A stretch of DNA of 44,042 nucleotides from positions 63,886 to 107,927 of the forward strand of contig LAQC01000008.1 in assembly GCA_000981645.1 (NCBI GenBank), in the 5' to 3' direction. The stretch is from Cryomorphaceae bacterium ASP10-05a (GTDB taxonomy: Bacteria; Bacteroidota; Bacteroidia; Flavobacteriales_D; Sanyastnellaceae). How positions within the stretch are numbered: the first letter of the stretch is position 1; each line of letters begins with the position of its first letter. Under the pieces are notes generated by a model. The model did not search any database. It saw only the letters and a list, made by a program, of their open reading frames with translations, and was not told the origin of the DNA. Made by a program: the position numbers and the translations under genes. This document shows positions 27,894 through 36,513 of the stretch, piece by piece.

Positions 27894-30140
27894 ATGTATA
27901 AATTATTACTATTGATAAGCTTGCTATGCGCCAGCTTTTGTTCGTTAAGTCAGGAGATAGCTATAACTAACGGCTCTGTTGAGGGGTGCGGAGGATTCCT
28001 TTTAGATACAGGTGTAGCTTTCAGTGATTATCAAAATAACGAGAATTTCACCATGACTTTGTGTGCTGAAGCTCCAGAGACTATATTAAATCTCTATTGG
28101 AATTCATTTAATCTAGGGACAGGTGATTCTATGACGATTTATGATGGAGATGACACAAGTGCACCAGAAATAGGAGTTTTTATAGGAACCGATCTGCAAA
28201 CAACGGATGTTACCAGTTCTATAAATGGGTGTCTTACACTGGTGTGGATTAGTGATGCGGCAGATACAGGGAACTTCAGCGCAGAAATTACTTGTGGTCT
28301 TCCATGCATCAGACCTATAGTAGATGTGAATATAGATTCAGAATTACCATGGAGGATATGTGTAGATGAAGAAATCACCTTAGACGGTTCTCCTACTGTT
28401 TTTGCTGATGGAACGTCTATCGCTAGTCATGCCTGGGACTTTGGAGATAATACTACAGATATCGAGAGTTGGCCTTCAGTTACTCATTCATATTCAGTAG
28501 CTGGAGCTTATGTTATTCAGTTATTTGTGGTAGACGATAACGATTGTAATAGTGGTAATACTATAGATGTGTTAGTTGAAGTGAGTACGACCCCGACTTT
28601 TGACGGCACTTCAGCTGATGTTTTATCCTGTTTAGGAAGTGAAGTTTCTCTAGAGGGAATGGTCACTCCGGTAGAGTGGAGTACTGCGCCAAGTTCTAAC
28701 TTTGGAGGAGCGTTATTCATCCCAGATGATCAGAGTCAGTGCTTTACCTCGGAAATTTTAGTGACAGGTTTTTTAGCAGGTCAAGAAGTTATCCAAGAAT
28801 CGGATTTAATTAATTTCTTCATCAATTTTGAACACTCATATATGGGAGATTTGACGCTAACTTTTCTCTGTCCTAGCGGTCAATCTTTATTAGTTCATGC
28901 TAACCAAGGAGCGGGAACATTTTTAGGGGAACCAGTAGATGAGGATGGTACTCCTGATTTAGAGGGTGTAGGATATGATTATTACTGGGCTCCTGATGCT
29001 ACTTTAGGTACATGGGGAGAAGAGTCTGGAGGAACATTAGCTTCTGGGATTTATTCTAGTGAGAGCGCTTGGTCAAGCCTTATAGGATGCCCATTGAATG
29101 GGGTTTGGGCTGTGGAAATATGCGATAATTTAGGGTCAGATAATGGATTTATCTTTGACTGGTCGCTCGCTTTCGATCCGTCATTGTATCCAGAGAACTT
29201 ATCTTTTACTCCTAGCATAGGTGCAGATTGCGATAGTACATTTTGGACGGTGAATGATGGCCCTATTGCTACGCTAGAAGACTGTAACGATATGGTGACA
29301 GAGTTTACAGAAGCTGGAGAGTATCTTTATACTTTTCATGCCATGGATAATCATGGATGTGAATATACTACTGATGTTAATGTGGAAATTTCAGAATTAG
29401 TAGTCTCGACTGAAGGTGATTTCACAATCTGTCCAGCACAGTCAGTAAGCATGAATAGTTCGGTGGAATTTAACAATAGTGTGCTACCTAATCTGATATA
29501 TGAATGGACACCTGGAGTTTTTTTAACGGCTGATGATAATGTGAATCCTGATGTTTCTGATGTTACTGTTACCACGACATATACATTCATGGCATATCCA
29601 AATGGTTTTCCTGAGTGTGCTAGCTCCACAGAGATTACTGTTATTCCTATAGATAGTCCAGTGGCAGCTATAACTGCTACAGAGTGGTGTCCTGGTGATC
29701 AGTCTATTCTTTCTGCGGTGAATACTAATCTTTTAGATTCAGTTAATTGGACATTACTAGAGACGCTAGAAGGGCTAGGGAGTGAACCTAGTCTTATAAC
29801 TACAGAAGGCGGGACATTCGTTCTTACTGCATTTGGATGTGGTATTCAAGTTACGGATACTCTGTTCGTTCAGGAAGTGCCATGCGATGTATTTATTCCT
29901 AATATTTTCACTCCTAATGGCGACGAGTTCAATAATACTTTTCAAATAGAAGGAATAGAGTTTCAAGAAAATGCTCACTTAGTAGTCTACAATAGATGGG
30001 GTGGAATCGTATTTGAGGATACTAAATATGATGGTTTATGGGATCCTAATGGTGGAGAAGTTTCTGATGGCACCTATTTTTATGTGCTCACATTGGAGTC
30101 AGGAGAAGCATTTGATGGAACCATTACCATTTTGAGATAA
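27894..30140 (+). CDS. Multidomain surface protein with T9SS type B (gliding-motility-associated) sorting domain
   Basis: This 748-residue protein begins with signal peptide MYKLLLLISLLCASFCSLSQ. A CUB-like beta domain (about 20-135, NGSVEGCGG to DSMTIYDGDD) comes first. A PKD domain follows (HAWDFGDNTTD to GAYVIQLFVVDD, about 170-230), then a proprotein-convertase P-domain-like region (about 255-430, ending NGFIFDWSLAFDP) and further Ig-like segments. The C-terminus FIPNIFTPNGDEFNNTFQI to VYNRWGGIVFED is a type B T9SS sorting domain. It should be displayed on the cell surface, probably for adhesion. A strong terminator follows. Confidence 0.88.
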   Translation: MYKLLLLISLLCASFCSLSQEIAITNGSVEGCGGFLLDTGVAFSDYQNNENFTMTLCAEAPETILNLYWNSFNLGTGDSMTIYDGDDTSAPEIGVFIGTDLQTTDVTSSINGCLTLVWISDAADTGNFSAEITCGLPCIRPIVDVNIDSELPWRICVDEEITLDGSPTVFADGTSIASHAWDFGDNTTDIESWPSVTHSYSVAGAYVIQLFVVDDNDCNSGNTIDVLVEVSTTPTFDGTSADVLSCLGSEVSLEGMVTPVEWSTAPSSNFGGALFIPDDQSQCFTSEILVTGFLAGQEVIQESDLINFFINFEHSYMGDLTLTFLCPSGQSLLVHANQGAGTFLGEPVDEDGTPDLEGVGYDYYWAPDATLGTWGEESGGTLASGIYSSESAWSSLIGCPLNGVWAVEICDNLGSDNGFIFDWSLAFDPSLYPENLSFTPSIGADCDSTFWTVNDGPIATLEDCNDMVTEFTEAGEYLYTFHAMDNHGCEYTTDVNVEISELVVSTEGDFTICPAQSVSMNSSVEFNNSVLPNLIYEWTPGVFLTADDNVNPDVSDVTVTTTYTFMAYPNGFPECASSTEITVIPIDSPVAAITATEWCPGDQSILSAVNTNLLDSVNWTLLETLEGLGSEPSLITTEGGTFVLTAFGCGIQVTDTLFVQEVPCDVFIPNIFTPNGDEFNNTFQIEGIEFQENAHLVVYNRWGGIVFEDTKYDGLWDPNGGEVSDGTYFYVLTLESGEAFDGTITILR

Positions 30141-30165
30141 CACAAAAACTCTTAATAAAAAATTG

Positions 30166-30199
30166 AAGGGAGTCAAGCTTAGTTTGACTCCCTTTTTAA
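30166..30199 (+). terminator. Intrinsic terminator after the type B protein gene
   Basis: AAGGGAGTCAA (30166-30176) pairs perfectly with TTGACTCCCTT (30184-30194) around a 7-nt loop, followed by Ts. The T-run merges into the next promoter. Confidence 0.9.
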
Positions 30200-30204
30200 T
30201 TTTG
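30197..30204 (+). promoter_or_regulatory. -7 promoter element for the helicase gene
   Basis: TAATTTTG matches TAnnTTTG and ends only 4 nt before the helicase ATG at 30209. If used, the transcript would be leaderless or nearly so. Confidence 0.4.
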
Positions 30205-30208
30205 TAAC

Positions 30209-32086
30209 ATGAAATATTTTGATGGATTAGTAGAGCTCTCTAAGCTATTGGCAGAAGAAAAGGCTTACGAGGTAAAGAAATTAGAGGAGCTGCTAACGAA
30301 TAAGAGCATTCATGAAAGGAAAACATTAGGCAAGTGTTTATTCCCCTTAAATGTGAGTGATAATTCTTATGGCCTAGGAGGGAATTTAGAAATCACATTT
30401 GACCTAGATGCGGAATTAGACAATCATAGATTTAATGTTGGAGGAGTAGTCTCTGTTTTCTATTCTGAAGATAACATAAAGAGTAATCATGTGCTTTCTG
30501 CCACGATTAGGAATGTGAAGAAAGGCAAACTTATCTTGCTTACTAATTCGGATGAATATCCTGAGGAATTAGAGAAAGGAAGAATAGGAATAGATATCAC
30601 GGTAGATGATAGAACCTATAAAGTTATGGAGCACACTTTAAATGTTCTGATAAACTCAGAGGATAATCATCAGAAAAGTGTACTCAAGAAAATGTGGGGA
30701 GATGAAAGTCTAGGTGACTTAATTCTTCAAGAAAAATTTGAGAGCCCTAAGCTAAACGAATGGCAAAATGATGCTGTAACTACCAGTATGCATTCTAAAG
30801 ACTTCACCATAATTCATGGTCCTCCAGGAACAGGTAAAACCACCACGCTGGTTCAGTGTGTGAAGCAGGCAGTAAAGAGAGAAGGAAGAACCTTAGTTAC
30901 TGCTAACAGTAATGCTGCTGTAGATCATTTAGTCAAGTGTATGATGAAAGAAGGGCTAGATGTAGTGAGAATAGGAAATATAGCTCGAGTAGATGAGGAA
31001 GTCCAGAAGGCTCAAATAGATTTGAAGATTCAGGAGCAGGTTGAATATAAGTTCATCAAAGACTTGAAAAAGCGAGCTAAAGATGCTAGAAAAAAGGCAG
31101 AGAAATATAAACGTTCGTTTAACGCTGAAGATAGAGAGAATAGAAAGATGTGGTATAAGGAAAGCAGAGACTTAATTCAGGATGCGCGAAAAACCGAGAA
31201 ATATCTCATCCAAAAAACAATAGAGTCTGCCCAGGTAATAGCCACTACTCTAATAGGAAGTGACAGTGAAGTTTTACGGGAGTTTAAATTTAAAACAGCG
31301 TTTATAGATGAGGCTGCTCAGGCGCTAATTCCGGCTGCTCTTACTCCATTTAAAAGAGCAGAAAAGTTAGTTTTAGCGGGAGATCCTTTTCAGCTTCCAC
31401 CTTTGGTTAAGAATGACCAAGTGGCTAAAAAAGGACTGAGCACTTCGTTGTTAGAGCTCATTATGAATAAGACAATTGACAGGACTCAAAAACTAAAAAC
31501 TCAATACAGAATGGATAAGTCTATTATGGCTTTCAGTAATTCTCAGTTTTATGAAAATGAACTAGAAGCAGATTCATCAGTTAAAGAGCATGGATTTAAA
31601 TCTGACGGTTTTATGCCGGTAGAGTTTATAGATACAGCTGGATGTGGGTATAATGAGACTTTTTCCAAAAGTGGGAAAAGTCTAAGAAATGAGAAAGAGG
31701 CCGAATTAATTAAAGAAAGATTAGGCGAGCTATCTCAGCATATAGATGGCCTTTCCTTAGGAGTAATATCACCATACAGAGGTCAGGTAAATTACTTGAA
31801 GGACGCTCTTCCTGAATTTGAAAATAATATAAACACTATAGATGCATTTCAAGGGCAGGAGAGGGATGTGATAATAGTTTCTCTAGTGCGTAGCAATGAT
31901 GAGTTAGTCATAGGTTTTCTTAAAGATTACAGAAGGATGAACGTAGCTATGACGAGAGCACGAAAGAAATTAATTTTAATCGGAGATAGCGCTACTGTAG
32001 GTGCAGACAGGTTTTTTGGAGAGTTTTTAGATTTCGTAGAGAAAAGCGGTTCATACAGAACTGCCTGGGAGTATCCTTCTTTTTAA
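30209..32086 (+). CDS. UPF1/SMUBP2-like superfamily 1B helicase
   Basis: This 625-residue cytosolic helicase has the complete SF1 motif set. Walker A is GPPGTGKT (204-211), motif II DEAAQA (367-372), motif III GDPFQLPP (391-398), motif IV QYRMD (432-436), motif V QGQERDVI (548-555) and motif VI VAMTRARKKL (579-588). An N-terminal beta-barrel-like domain (about 45-150) and a charged helical stalk (about 275-335) match the 1B and stalk regions of IGHMBP2/UPF1. Such enzymes move 5' to 3' on RNA or DNA. The bacterial role is poorly known. It converges on the sugar transferase gene with only 3 nt between stops. Confidence 0.93.
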   Translation: MKYFDGLVELSKLLAEEKAYEVKKLEELLTNKSIHERKTLGKCLFPLNVSDNSYGLGGNLEITFDLDAELDNHRFNVGGVVSVFYSEDNIKSNHVLSATIRNVKKGKLILLTNSDEYPEELEKGRIGIDITVDDRTYKVMEHTLNVLINSEDNHQKSVLKKMWGDESLGDLILQEKFESPKLNEWQNDAVTTSMHSKDFTIIHGPPGTGKTTTLVQCVKQAVKREGRTLVTANSNAAVDHLVKCMMKEGLDVVRIGNIARVDEEVQKAQIDLKIQEQVEYKFIKDLKKRAKDARKKAEKYKRSFNAEDRENRKMWYKESRDLIQDARKTEKYLIQKTIESAQVIATTLIGSDSEVLREFKFKTAFIDEAAQALIPAALTPFKRAEKLVLAGDPFQLPPLVKNDQVAKKGLSTSLLELIMNKTIDRTQKLKTQYRMDKSIMAFSNSQFYENELEADSSVKEHGFKSDGFMPVEFIDTAGCGYNETFSKSGKSLRNEKEAELIKERLGELSQHIDGLSLGVISPYRGQVNYLKDALPEFENNINTIDAFQGQERDVIIVSLVRSNDELVIGFLKDYRRMNVAMTRARKKLILIGDSATVGADRFFGEFLDFVEKSGSYRTAWEYPSF

Positions 32087-32089
32087 ATT

Positions 32090-33484
32090 CTATTTACCAT
32101 CTCCTTTTAAAACCGTGAGAATGGTGTAAAATAGAATTTTGAAATCTACAGATAAAGACATGTTCTCGATGTAAATGACATCATATTTAAGTCTCTGAAT
32201 CATCTGCTCTACATTCTCTGCATACCCATACTTGACCTGACCCCAGCTAGTGATCCCTGGTCTTACTTTCTGAAGATGTCTGTAGTGAGGAGCCTGTTCC
32301 ATTATTAAATCTATATAGTGCTGTCTTTCAGGTCTAGGGCCAACTAGAGCCATGTCTCCTTTAATCACATTGAAGAATTGAGGGAATTCATCTAGCCTGG
32401 TCTTTCTAAGAAATTTACCAAGTTTTGTTATCCGCGAGTCATTACTACTGCTTAGCTGAGGTCCTTTAGCTTCAGCATTTTCTACCATAGTTCTGTACTT
32501 ATAAATAGTAAAAGGTTTACCGTGTAGTCCTACTCTTTGTTGTTTAAAGAAGATCGTGCCGGGGGAACTTAACTTCACCAATACAGCTATTAATATATAG
32601 ACAGGAGACAGGAGAAGGATGGCCAGAGTGGAAAAAGAAAAATCCATTAATCGCTTTAGCGTAAACTGCCACTGAGGCATTATAGAGCGGTTTACCTGAA
32701 TAAGAGGTAGTCCAAAAATACTTGTCATGCGCACAGAGCCGCTCATAATATCATACATATCAGGCACTATTTTAAGCTTTACATTTAACCCCTCTAGCTG
32801 GTTAAGTATTTCCCCTATTTTTTTATGATCACTAGACTCTAAGGCTATAATTACCTCGCGAATTTGGTTTTTGACAACGATATTAGAAAGGTCTGAATAG
32901 GCTCCTAGTTTAGGGAGATGCTTTTCTAAAACATTATCTACTCCATTAACTTTAACAAACCCTATAAATTTAAATCCAGGAGATTTTTCAAGATGAAGAA
33001 TCTCTTCATACATAGCTAGAGCTCTATCATTACCACCTAAAATGAGCGTTTTAAACCCGATTTTTCCAGAGTGTACTCTCTTTACTGTTTGTGATGTTAG
33101 AGTAATTCTAAATAAAAAAGTAAAGAAAAAATGACTCACGAATAGAACTAGAACTGACTCATAATAATTTTTGTAATTATAAATCTGATCATCTAGAATA
33201 AAAGCAAAGAATAATACGATTACTCCCAAGCCTGAGACAGAAATGATCTGGCCTAATTCTTTTAATCGATGCCTTCTGTAAATATCAGCGTATAAACCCA
33301 GTAATACATAAAGCGAGATCCAGAAAACAGGAATTAGTAATAAGGCATAAAAAAAGTTCGGGTTAAACTCTATGGGAGCATGCTCTATGTACAGCTTTCT
33401 ATATGTGAATAAGGAAAACCAAGCTAAAGCGGCTGCCAAAGCATCGAGTAAAATATATTTTATGGTCTGTAATTTTACGTTCAT
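32090..33484 (-). CDS. Polyprenyl glycosylphosphotransferase (undecaprenyl-phosphate sugar transferase)
   Basis: This is 464 residues from ATG 33484; a TTG at 33496 would overlap the upstream gene. The N-terminal half has four hydrophobic helices and a CoA-binding-like domain (LILGGNDRALAMYEEIL). The C-terminal half is the bacterial sugar transferase domain: KRLMDFSFSTLAILLLSPV, FFKQQRVGLHGKPFTIYKYRTM, RKTRLDEFPQFFNVIKGDM, LVGPRPERQHY and GITSWGQVKYG. It transfers a sugar-1-phosphate to undecaprenyl phosphate, the first step of exopolysaccharide or O-antigen assembly. The ATG lies 1 nt after the lipoprotein stop, so the two are coupled. Confidence 0.93.
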   Translation of the reverse strand: MNVKLQTIKYILLDALAAALAWFSLFTYRKLYIEHAPIEFNPNFFYALLLIPVFWISLYVLLGLYADIYRRHRLKELGQIISVSGLGVIVLFFAFILDDQIYNYKNYYESVLVLFVSHFFFTFLFRITLTSQTVKRVHSGKIGFKTLILGGNDRALAMYEEILHLEKSPGFKFIGFVKVNGVDNVLEKHLPKLGAYSDLSNIVVKNQIREVIIALESSDHKKIGEILNQLEGLNVKLKIVPDMYDIMSGSVRMTSIFGLPLIQVNRSIMPQWQFTLKRLMDFSFSTLAILLLSPVYILIAVLVKLSSPGTIFFKQQRVGLHGKPFTIYKYRTMVENAEAKGPQLSSSNDSRITKLGKFLRKTRLDEFPQFFNVIKGDMALVGPRPERQHYIDLIMEQAPHYRHLQKVRPGITSWGQVKYGYAENVEQMIQRLKYDVIYIENMSLSVDFKILFYTILTVLKGDGK

Positions 33485-33485
33485 G

Positions 33486-34370
33486 TCAGTAGACAACTTT
33501 TACATTATCAAGGTACACTTCAGGGTCAGGGTATGAACTGGAGCGATTTAGTGTTAAGTAGATTTCAAACTCAGTAGCTCCTGAGTTTTCAGCCACAAAG
33601 TTGGTGACATTAATGTATATTTTTTTCCATACCTGCTCATTTTCAGAGGAAGGTAAGATAATAACTAGGTCATCAAGAGCTTCTGCAGTTTGCACAGAAG
33701 CTCTGGCTCCTATCGTAAAAGGGTGATTGCTGGCATAGTCCAACTCTACAAATACCGGTTGACCGAAAGGTAGCTCGAGGCTTTCCTCTGTCTCTGCGAA
33801 GAAATAATTTTCATCAGACTCCAACTCTATAAATGCGCTAGAAGGATTTCCTGAAACCCCAGGAGTAGGATCGTCAAAGGCCAATTCTCCAGAAACTAGA
33901 ATAAGTCTTCCTTCACTCGCCTCAGACTCCTCAAAATCAATAGAACTTGTAAACTCTTCAGTCCAAAACTCGAGTCCTTCAAAATAAGTGGTCGTAGGGG
34001 CTATGAGTGTAGTATCCAAAGGTATAAAGTTCACGTTTGTGGTGAAAGAACGGTAAAGCGGATAAGATACTCTGTCCGAGCTAACTCCGTTTTGCTTTAT
34101 AATAGCAGAGAAGATTACTTCTTTAGTCCCATTAGCCAAAACAGGAATAGTAGCAGGTAATTCAAATAAGCCGAGAGTATTTCCATCTATAGAAACCATC
34201 ACTTCCGTAATGTTAGAGCTAGAGCTTCCCTGAAATGGTCCCACTTCTAGGTCAAATTCACTAATAGTTAAAAAAGCAGGTAACTCTTCCTTTCTGTCAA
34301 ACAAGGAACAGCTATTAAATAAAATAGCAGTTAAAAGGATAAAAAGGAAAGGATTATTCATCTCGGACAT
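33486..34370 (-). CDS. Lipoprotein of unknown function
   Basis: This 294-residue protein has a signal ending in LFNSC, a good lipobox (Cys21), so it is a lipoprotein. ATG 34361 (MNNPFLF) is an equally good start. The body is beta-rich with an N-terminal Ig-like part and a C-terminal jelly-roll-like part ending in EVYLDNVKVVY, which recalls carbohydrate-binding modules. No enzyme motif is visible. It precedes a sugar transferase by 1 nt, which suggests a surface glycan connection (inference). Confidence 0.75.
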   Translation of the reverse strand: MSEMNNPFLFILLTAILFNSCSLFDRKEELPAFLTISEFDLEVGPFQGSSSSNITEVMVSIDGNTLGLFELPATIPVLANGTKEVIFSAIIKQNGVSSDRVSYPLYRSFTTNVNFIPLDTTLIAPTTTYFEGLEFWTEEFTSSIDFEESEASEGRLILVSGELAFDDPTPGVSGNPSSAFIELESDENYFFAETEESLELPFGQPVFVELDYASNHPFTIGARASVQTAEALDDLVIILPSSENEQVWKKIYINVTNFVAENSGATEFEIYLTLNRSSSYPDPEVYLDNVKVVY

Positions 34371-34500
34371 TCTTTAAAGAAGCCGCGAAAATAGAGATTT
34401 GCGGCATTCGTTTAAGCTATTTTGGGTTTAAAGGTTTTACATGAAGAATAAAAAGCTCTTCATTTAAAATAACGAGCAGGGTTACTTGCTTAGTATAAAC
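34371..34500. other. Intergenic spacer with weak hairpin
   Basis: ATGAAGA (34441-34447) and TCTTCAT (34457-34463) can form a 7-bp stem. On the minus strand a short T-run (34448-34454 region) lies in its loop rather than after it, so it is not a standard terminator for the oxidoreductase gene. Confidence 0.3.
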
Positions 34501-35526
34501 CTAGGAAGAAATTTTATCCAATATCATATAAGCTACTTTTAAGGCTCTTAATCCGTCATTTATAGTTACTTGAGGTTCAGTGTCATTTATAATGCTTTCA
34601 GAGAAGGAAAAGAGCTCATCTCTAATAGGATTGCTGTCGGGAGGTGTTGTTGGTTTTTCGAATGATATTTCCTTGTTCGTTTTCCCCTCGCCTAAATTCA
34701 TTACTACACTAAAAGGATCAGGTTCTCCACGGAGATCTTTTATTTTCAGGATCTCTGTCTGCTTCTTTAAAAAGTCTACAGTTATATACGCGTCTTTTTG
34801 AAAGAATCTAGTTTTCCTCATGTTTTTCAGAGATATTCTGCTTGCAGTTAGGTTAGCCACGCATCCGTTTTCAAATTCTATTCTAGCGTTGCAAATGTCC
34901 GGTGTCTCACTAACTACAGCTACTCCGCTAGCACGGATTTCTTTTATTTCGGAATCCACGGTATGAAGAATGATATCTAAATCGTGAATCATTAAATCGA
35001 GTACTACAGGTACATCTGTACCTCTAGGGTTGAATTCCGATAATCTGTGAGCTTCTATAAAAACGGGCTTAGATAAATGTGATGACGCAGAAATATAAGC
35101 TGGATTGAATCTTTCCACATGGCCTACTTGTAGTTTTAAGCCAGAGGACCTTACTAAATTAGCCAACTCTTCTGCCTCAGCCACAGTATGCGAGATGGGC
35201 TTTTCTATAAAAACATGTTTACCAGCATTCAAAGCTAATACGGCACAGTCATAATGTGCCAAAGTGGGAGTTACTATGTCTATTACATCAGAATCAGCGA
35301 TTAACTCTTCAATACTGTTGTATGATTTAATTCCTTGACTTATGGAGATTTTAGATGATTTTTCCGGGTCTAAGTCGAAAAAGCCTACTATCTCGAAACG
35401 TTCAGGAATTAATAGAAGACACTTCAAATGAATTTCTCCTAAATGACCTACTCCTATTAATCCTAGTTTTAATGGCTCCACCTGCTTTTTTCTACGAAAA
35501 TAATCTAAAGTCTTTTTGACAATCAA
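34501..35526 (-). CDS. Gfo/Idh/MocA family NAD(P)-dependent oxidoreductase
   Basis: This 341-residue cytosolic protein has the Rossmann motif LGLIGVGHLGEIH (21-33) and EKP (108-110), the family's catalytic Lys motif. VLDLMIHDLDIILHT supplies the usual downstream Asp-His region. Members oxidise or reduce sugars, often nucleotide sugars or inositols, using NAD(P). The start appears to be TTG 35526, because a stop lies two codons upstream and there is no in-frame ATG before the Rossmann fold. It precedes the lipoprotein and sugar transferase by 130 nt on the same strand. A surface-glycan role is possible but not shown. Confidence 0.85.
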   Translation of the reverse strand: MIVKKTLDYFRRKKQVEPLKLGLIGVGHLGEIHLKCLLLIPERFEIVGFFDLDPEKSSKISISQGIKSYNSIEELIADSDVIDIVTPTLAHYDCAVLALNAGKHVFIEKPISHTVAEAEELANLVRSSGLKLQVGHVERFNPAYISASSHLSKPVFIEAHRLSEFNPRGTDVPVVLDLMIHDLDIILHTVDSEIKEIRASGVAVVSETPDICNARIEFENGCVANLTASRISLKNMRKTRFFQKDAYITVDFLKKQTEILKIKDLRGEPDPFSVVMNLGEGKTNKEISFEKPTTPPDSNPIRDELFSFSESIINDTEPQVTINDGLRALKVAYMILDKISS

Positions 35527-35542
35527 AAGTTAATGGAATTCA

Positions 35543-35565
35543 TTTTAGAGTCAAAGACTCTAAAA
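35543..35565. promoter_or_regulatory. Perfect inverted repeat in the divergent oxidoreductase/pcm region
   Basis: TTTTAGAGTC (35543-35552) and GACTCTAAAA (35556-35565) form a perfect 10-bp inverted repeat with an AAA spacer. It lies between divergent starts at 35526 and 35593. There is no T-run after it on either strand, so an operator is more likely than a terminator. Confidence 0.55.
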
Positions 35566-35592
35566 GATAAAAGTTACTTTCCCTTTAAGTAA

Positions 35593-36243
35593 ATGGAAGA
35601 TTCATATAGACATAAAGGGCTCAGAAGGAATTTATTAGCCCAGCTGAGATTAAAAGGAATAAAAAATGAAGATGTGCTAGAGGCCATGGAGGCAGTACCT
35701 AGACATTTTTTCATGAGTAGTGCTTTTTTAAAGTTCGCTTATGAAGACAAGGCATTTCCGATAGGAGCTGACCAAACTATTTCTCAGCCTTATACCGTAG
35801 CTTTTCAGACATCCATTCTAAACGTTAGTCCAGGAATGAAGGTGTTGGAAATAGGGACAGGAAGCGGTTATCAAACATCGGTGTTGGCTAAGCTTGGCGT
35901 TAAAGTGTTTTCTATTGAAAGGCAGAAGTCTTTGTTTTTAAAAACAGATAGTCTCCTAAGTAAAATGCGCGTAAAGGCTCAGCGATACTATGGTGACGGG
36001 TATAAAGGCAAGCCAGCTTTCGCTCCGTATGATAGAGTCCTAGTTACGTGTGGAGCTCCAGAAGTTCCAGATGCTTTGCTGAAACAGCTTAAAATCGGGG
36101 GTCTGTTAGTTATTCCTGTAGGGCAAGGAAACTCACAAGAAATGCTGAGGCTTACCAAAAACTCAGAAACAGATTTTAGTGTAGAAAGGTTCGGGGAATT
36201 CAGCTTCGTGCCTATGCTAGAAGATAGAGAAATGCGTAACTAA
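35593..36243 (+). CDS. pcm: Protein-L-isoaspartate O-methyltransferase
   Basis: This 216-residue cytosolic enzyme has the family sequences VPRHFF (35-40), QTISQPYTVA (61-70) and the SAM-binding VLEIGTGSGYQTSVLAKL (84-101). RVLVTCGAPEVPDALLKQL follows. It methylates L-isoaspartyl residues in damaged proteins so they can revert to aspartate. Length is normal. Its start sits 27 nt after the inverted repeat. A short TCTAAT/ATTAGA hairpin (36269-36285) followed by a T-rich tract may terminate it. Confidence 0.95.
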   Translation: MEDSYRHKGLRRNLLAQLRLKGIKNEDVLEAMEAVPRHFFMSSAFLKFAYEDKAFPIGADQTISQPYTVAFQTSILNVSPGMKVLEIGTGSGYQTSVLAKLGVKVFSIERQKSLFLKTDSLLSKMRVKAQRYYGDGYKGKPAFAPYDRVLVTCGAPEVPDALLKQLKIGGLLVIPVGQGNSQEMLRLTKNSETDFSVERFGEFSFVPMLEDREMRN

Positions 36244-36465
36244 TTTCACTCCAGCTTACCCTATTAAATCTAATGTCAAATTAGAGGTTCTTCTCTTTTT
36301 ATGAGACTTGGTGTTTTCGAAAACTCGTCTAATAGGCTGAGATCTATTTCGTAATTCTAAAGGTATCATTTCTGTGTGGGTCCCTAAAAGTCAAAACCGG
36401 TTTAATCTAATAAGTAGCTTAAAGTTTCTGATGTTATGTAACTGGAATGTTTTTATAGGGTAATG

Positions 36466-36483
36466 ACAGACTAATTAGTTTGT
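36466..36483. promoter_or_regulatory. Imperfect palindrome next to the PNGase F-like gene promoter
   Basis: An 18-bp imperfect palindrome (ACA-G-ACTAATTAGT-T-TGT) sits 1 nt before the -7 element at 36485-36492, in the spacer between the -33 and -7 positions. That is a usual repressor site. Confidence 0.45.
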
Positions 36484-36484
36484 T

Positions 36485-36492
36485 TACTTTTG
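36485..36492 (+). promoter_or_regulatory. -7 promoter element for the PNGase F-like gene
   Basis: TACTTTTG matches TAnnTTTG. It overlaps the upstream candidate start TTG 36490 and directly abuts ATG 36493, which makes ATG 36514 the likely start. Confidence 0.45.
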
Positions 36493-36513
36493 ATGAAGAT
36501 AAAACCTCAAGCC

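Noticed and set aside
28139-29978. Several minus-strand frames of 67-92 codons
   Set aside because: Antisense shadows of the T9SS type B gene with no supporting features.
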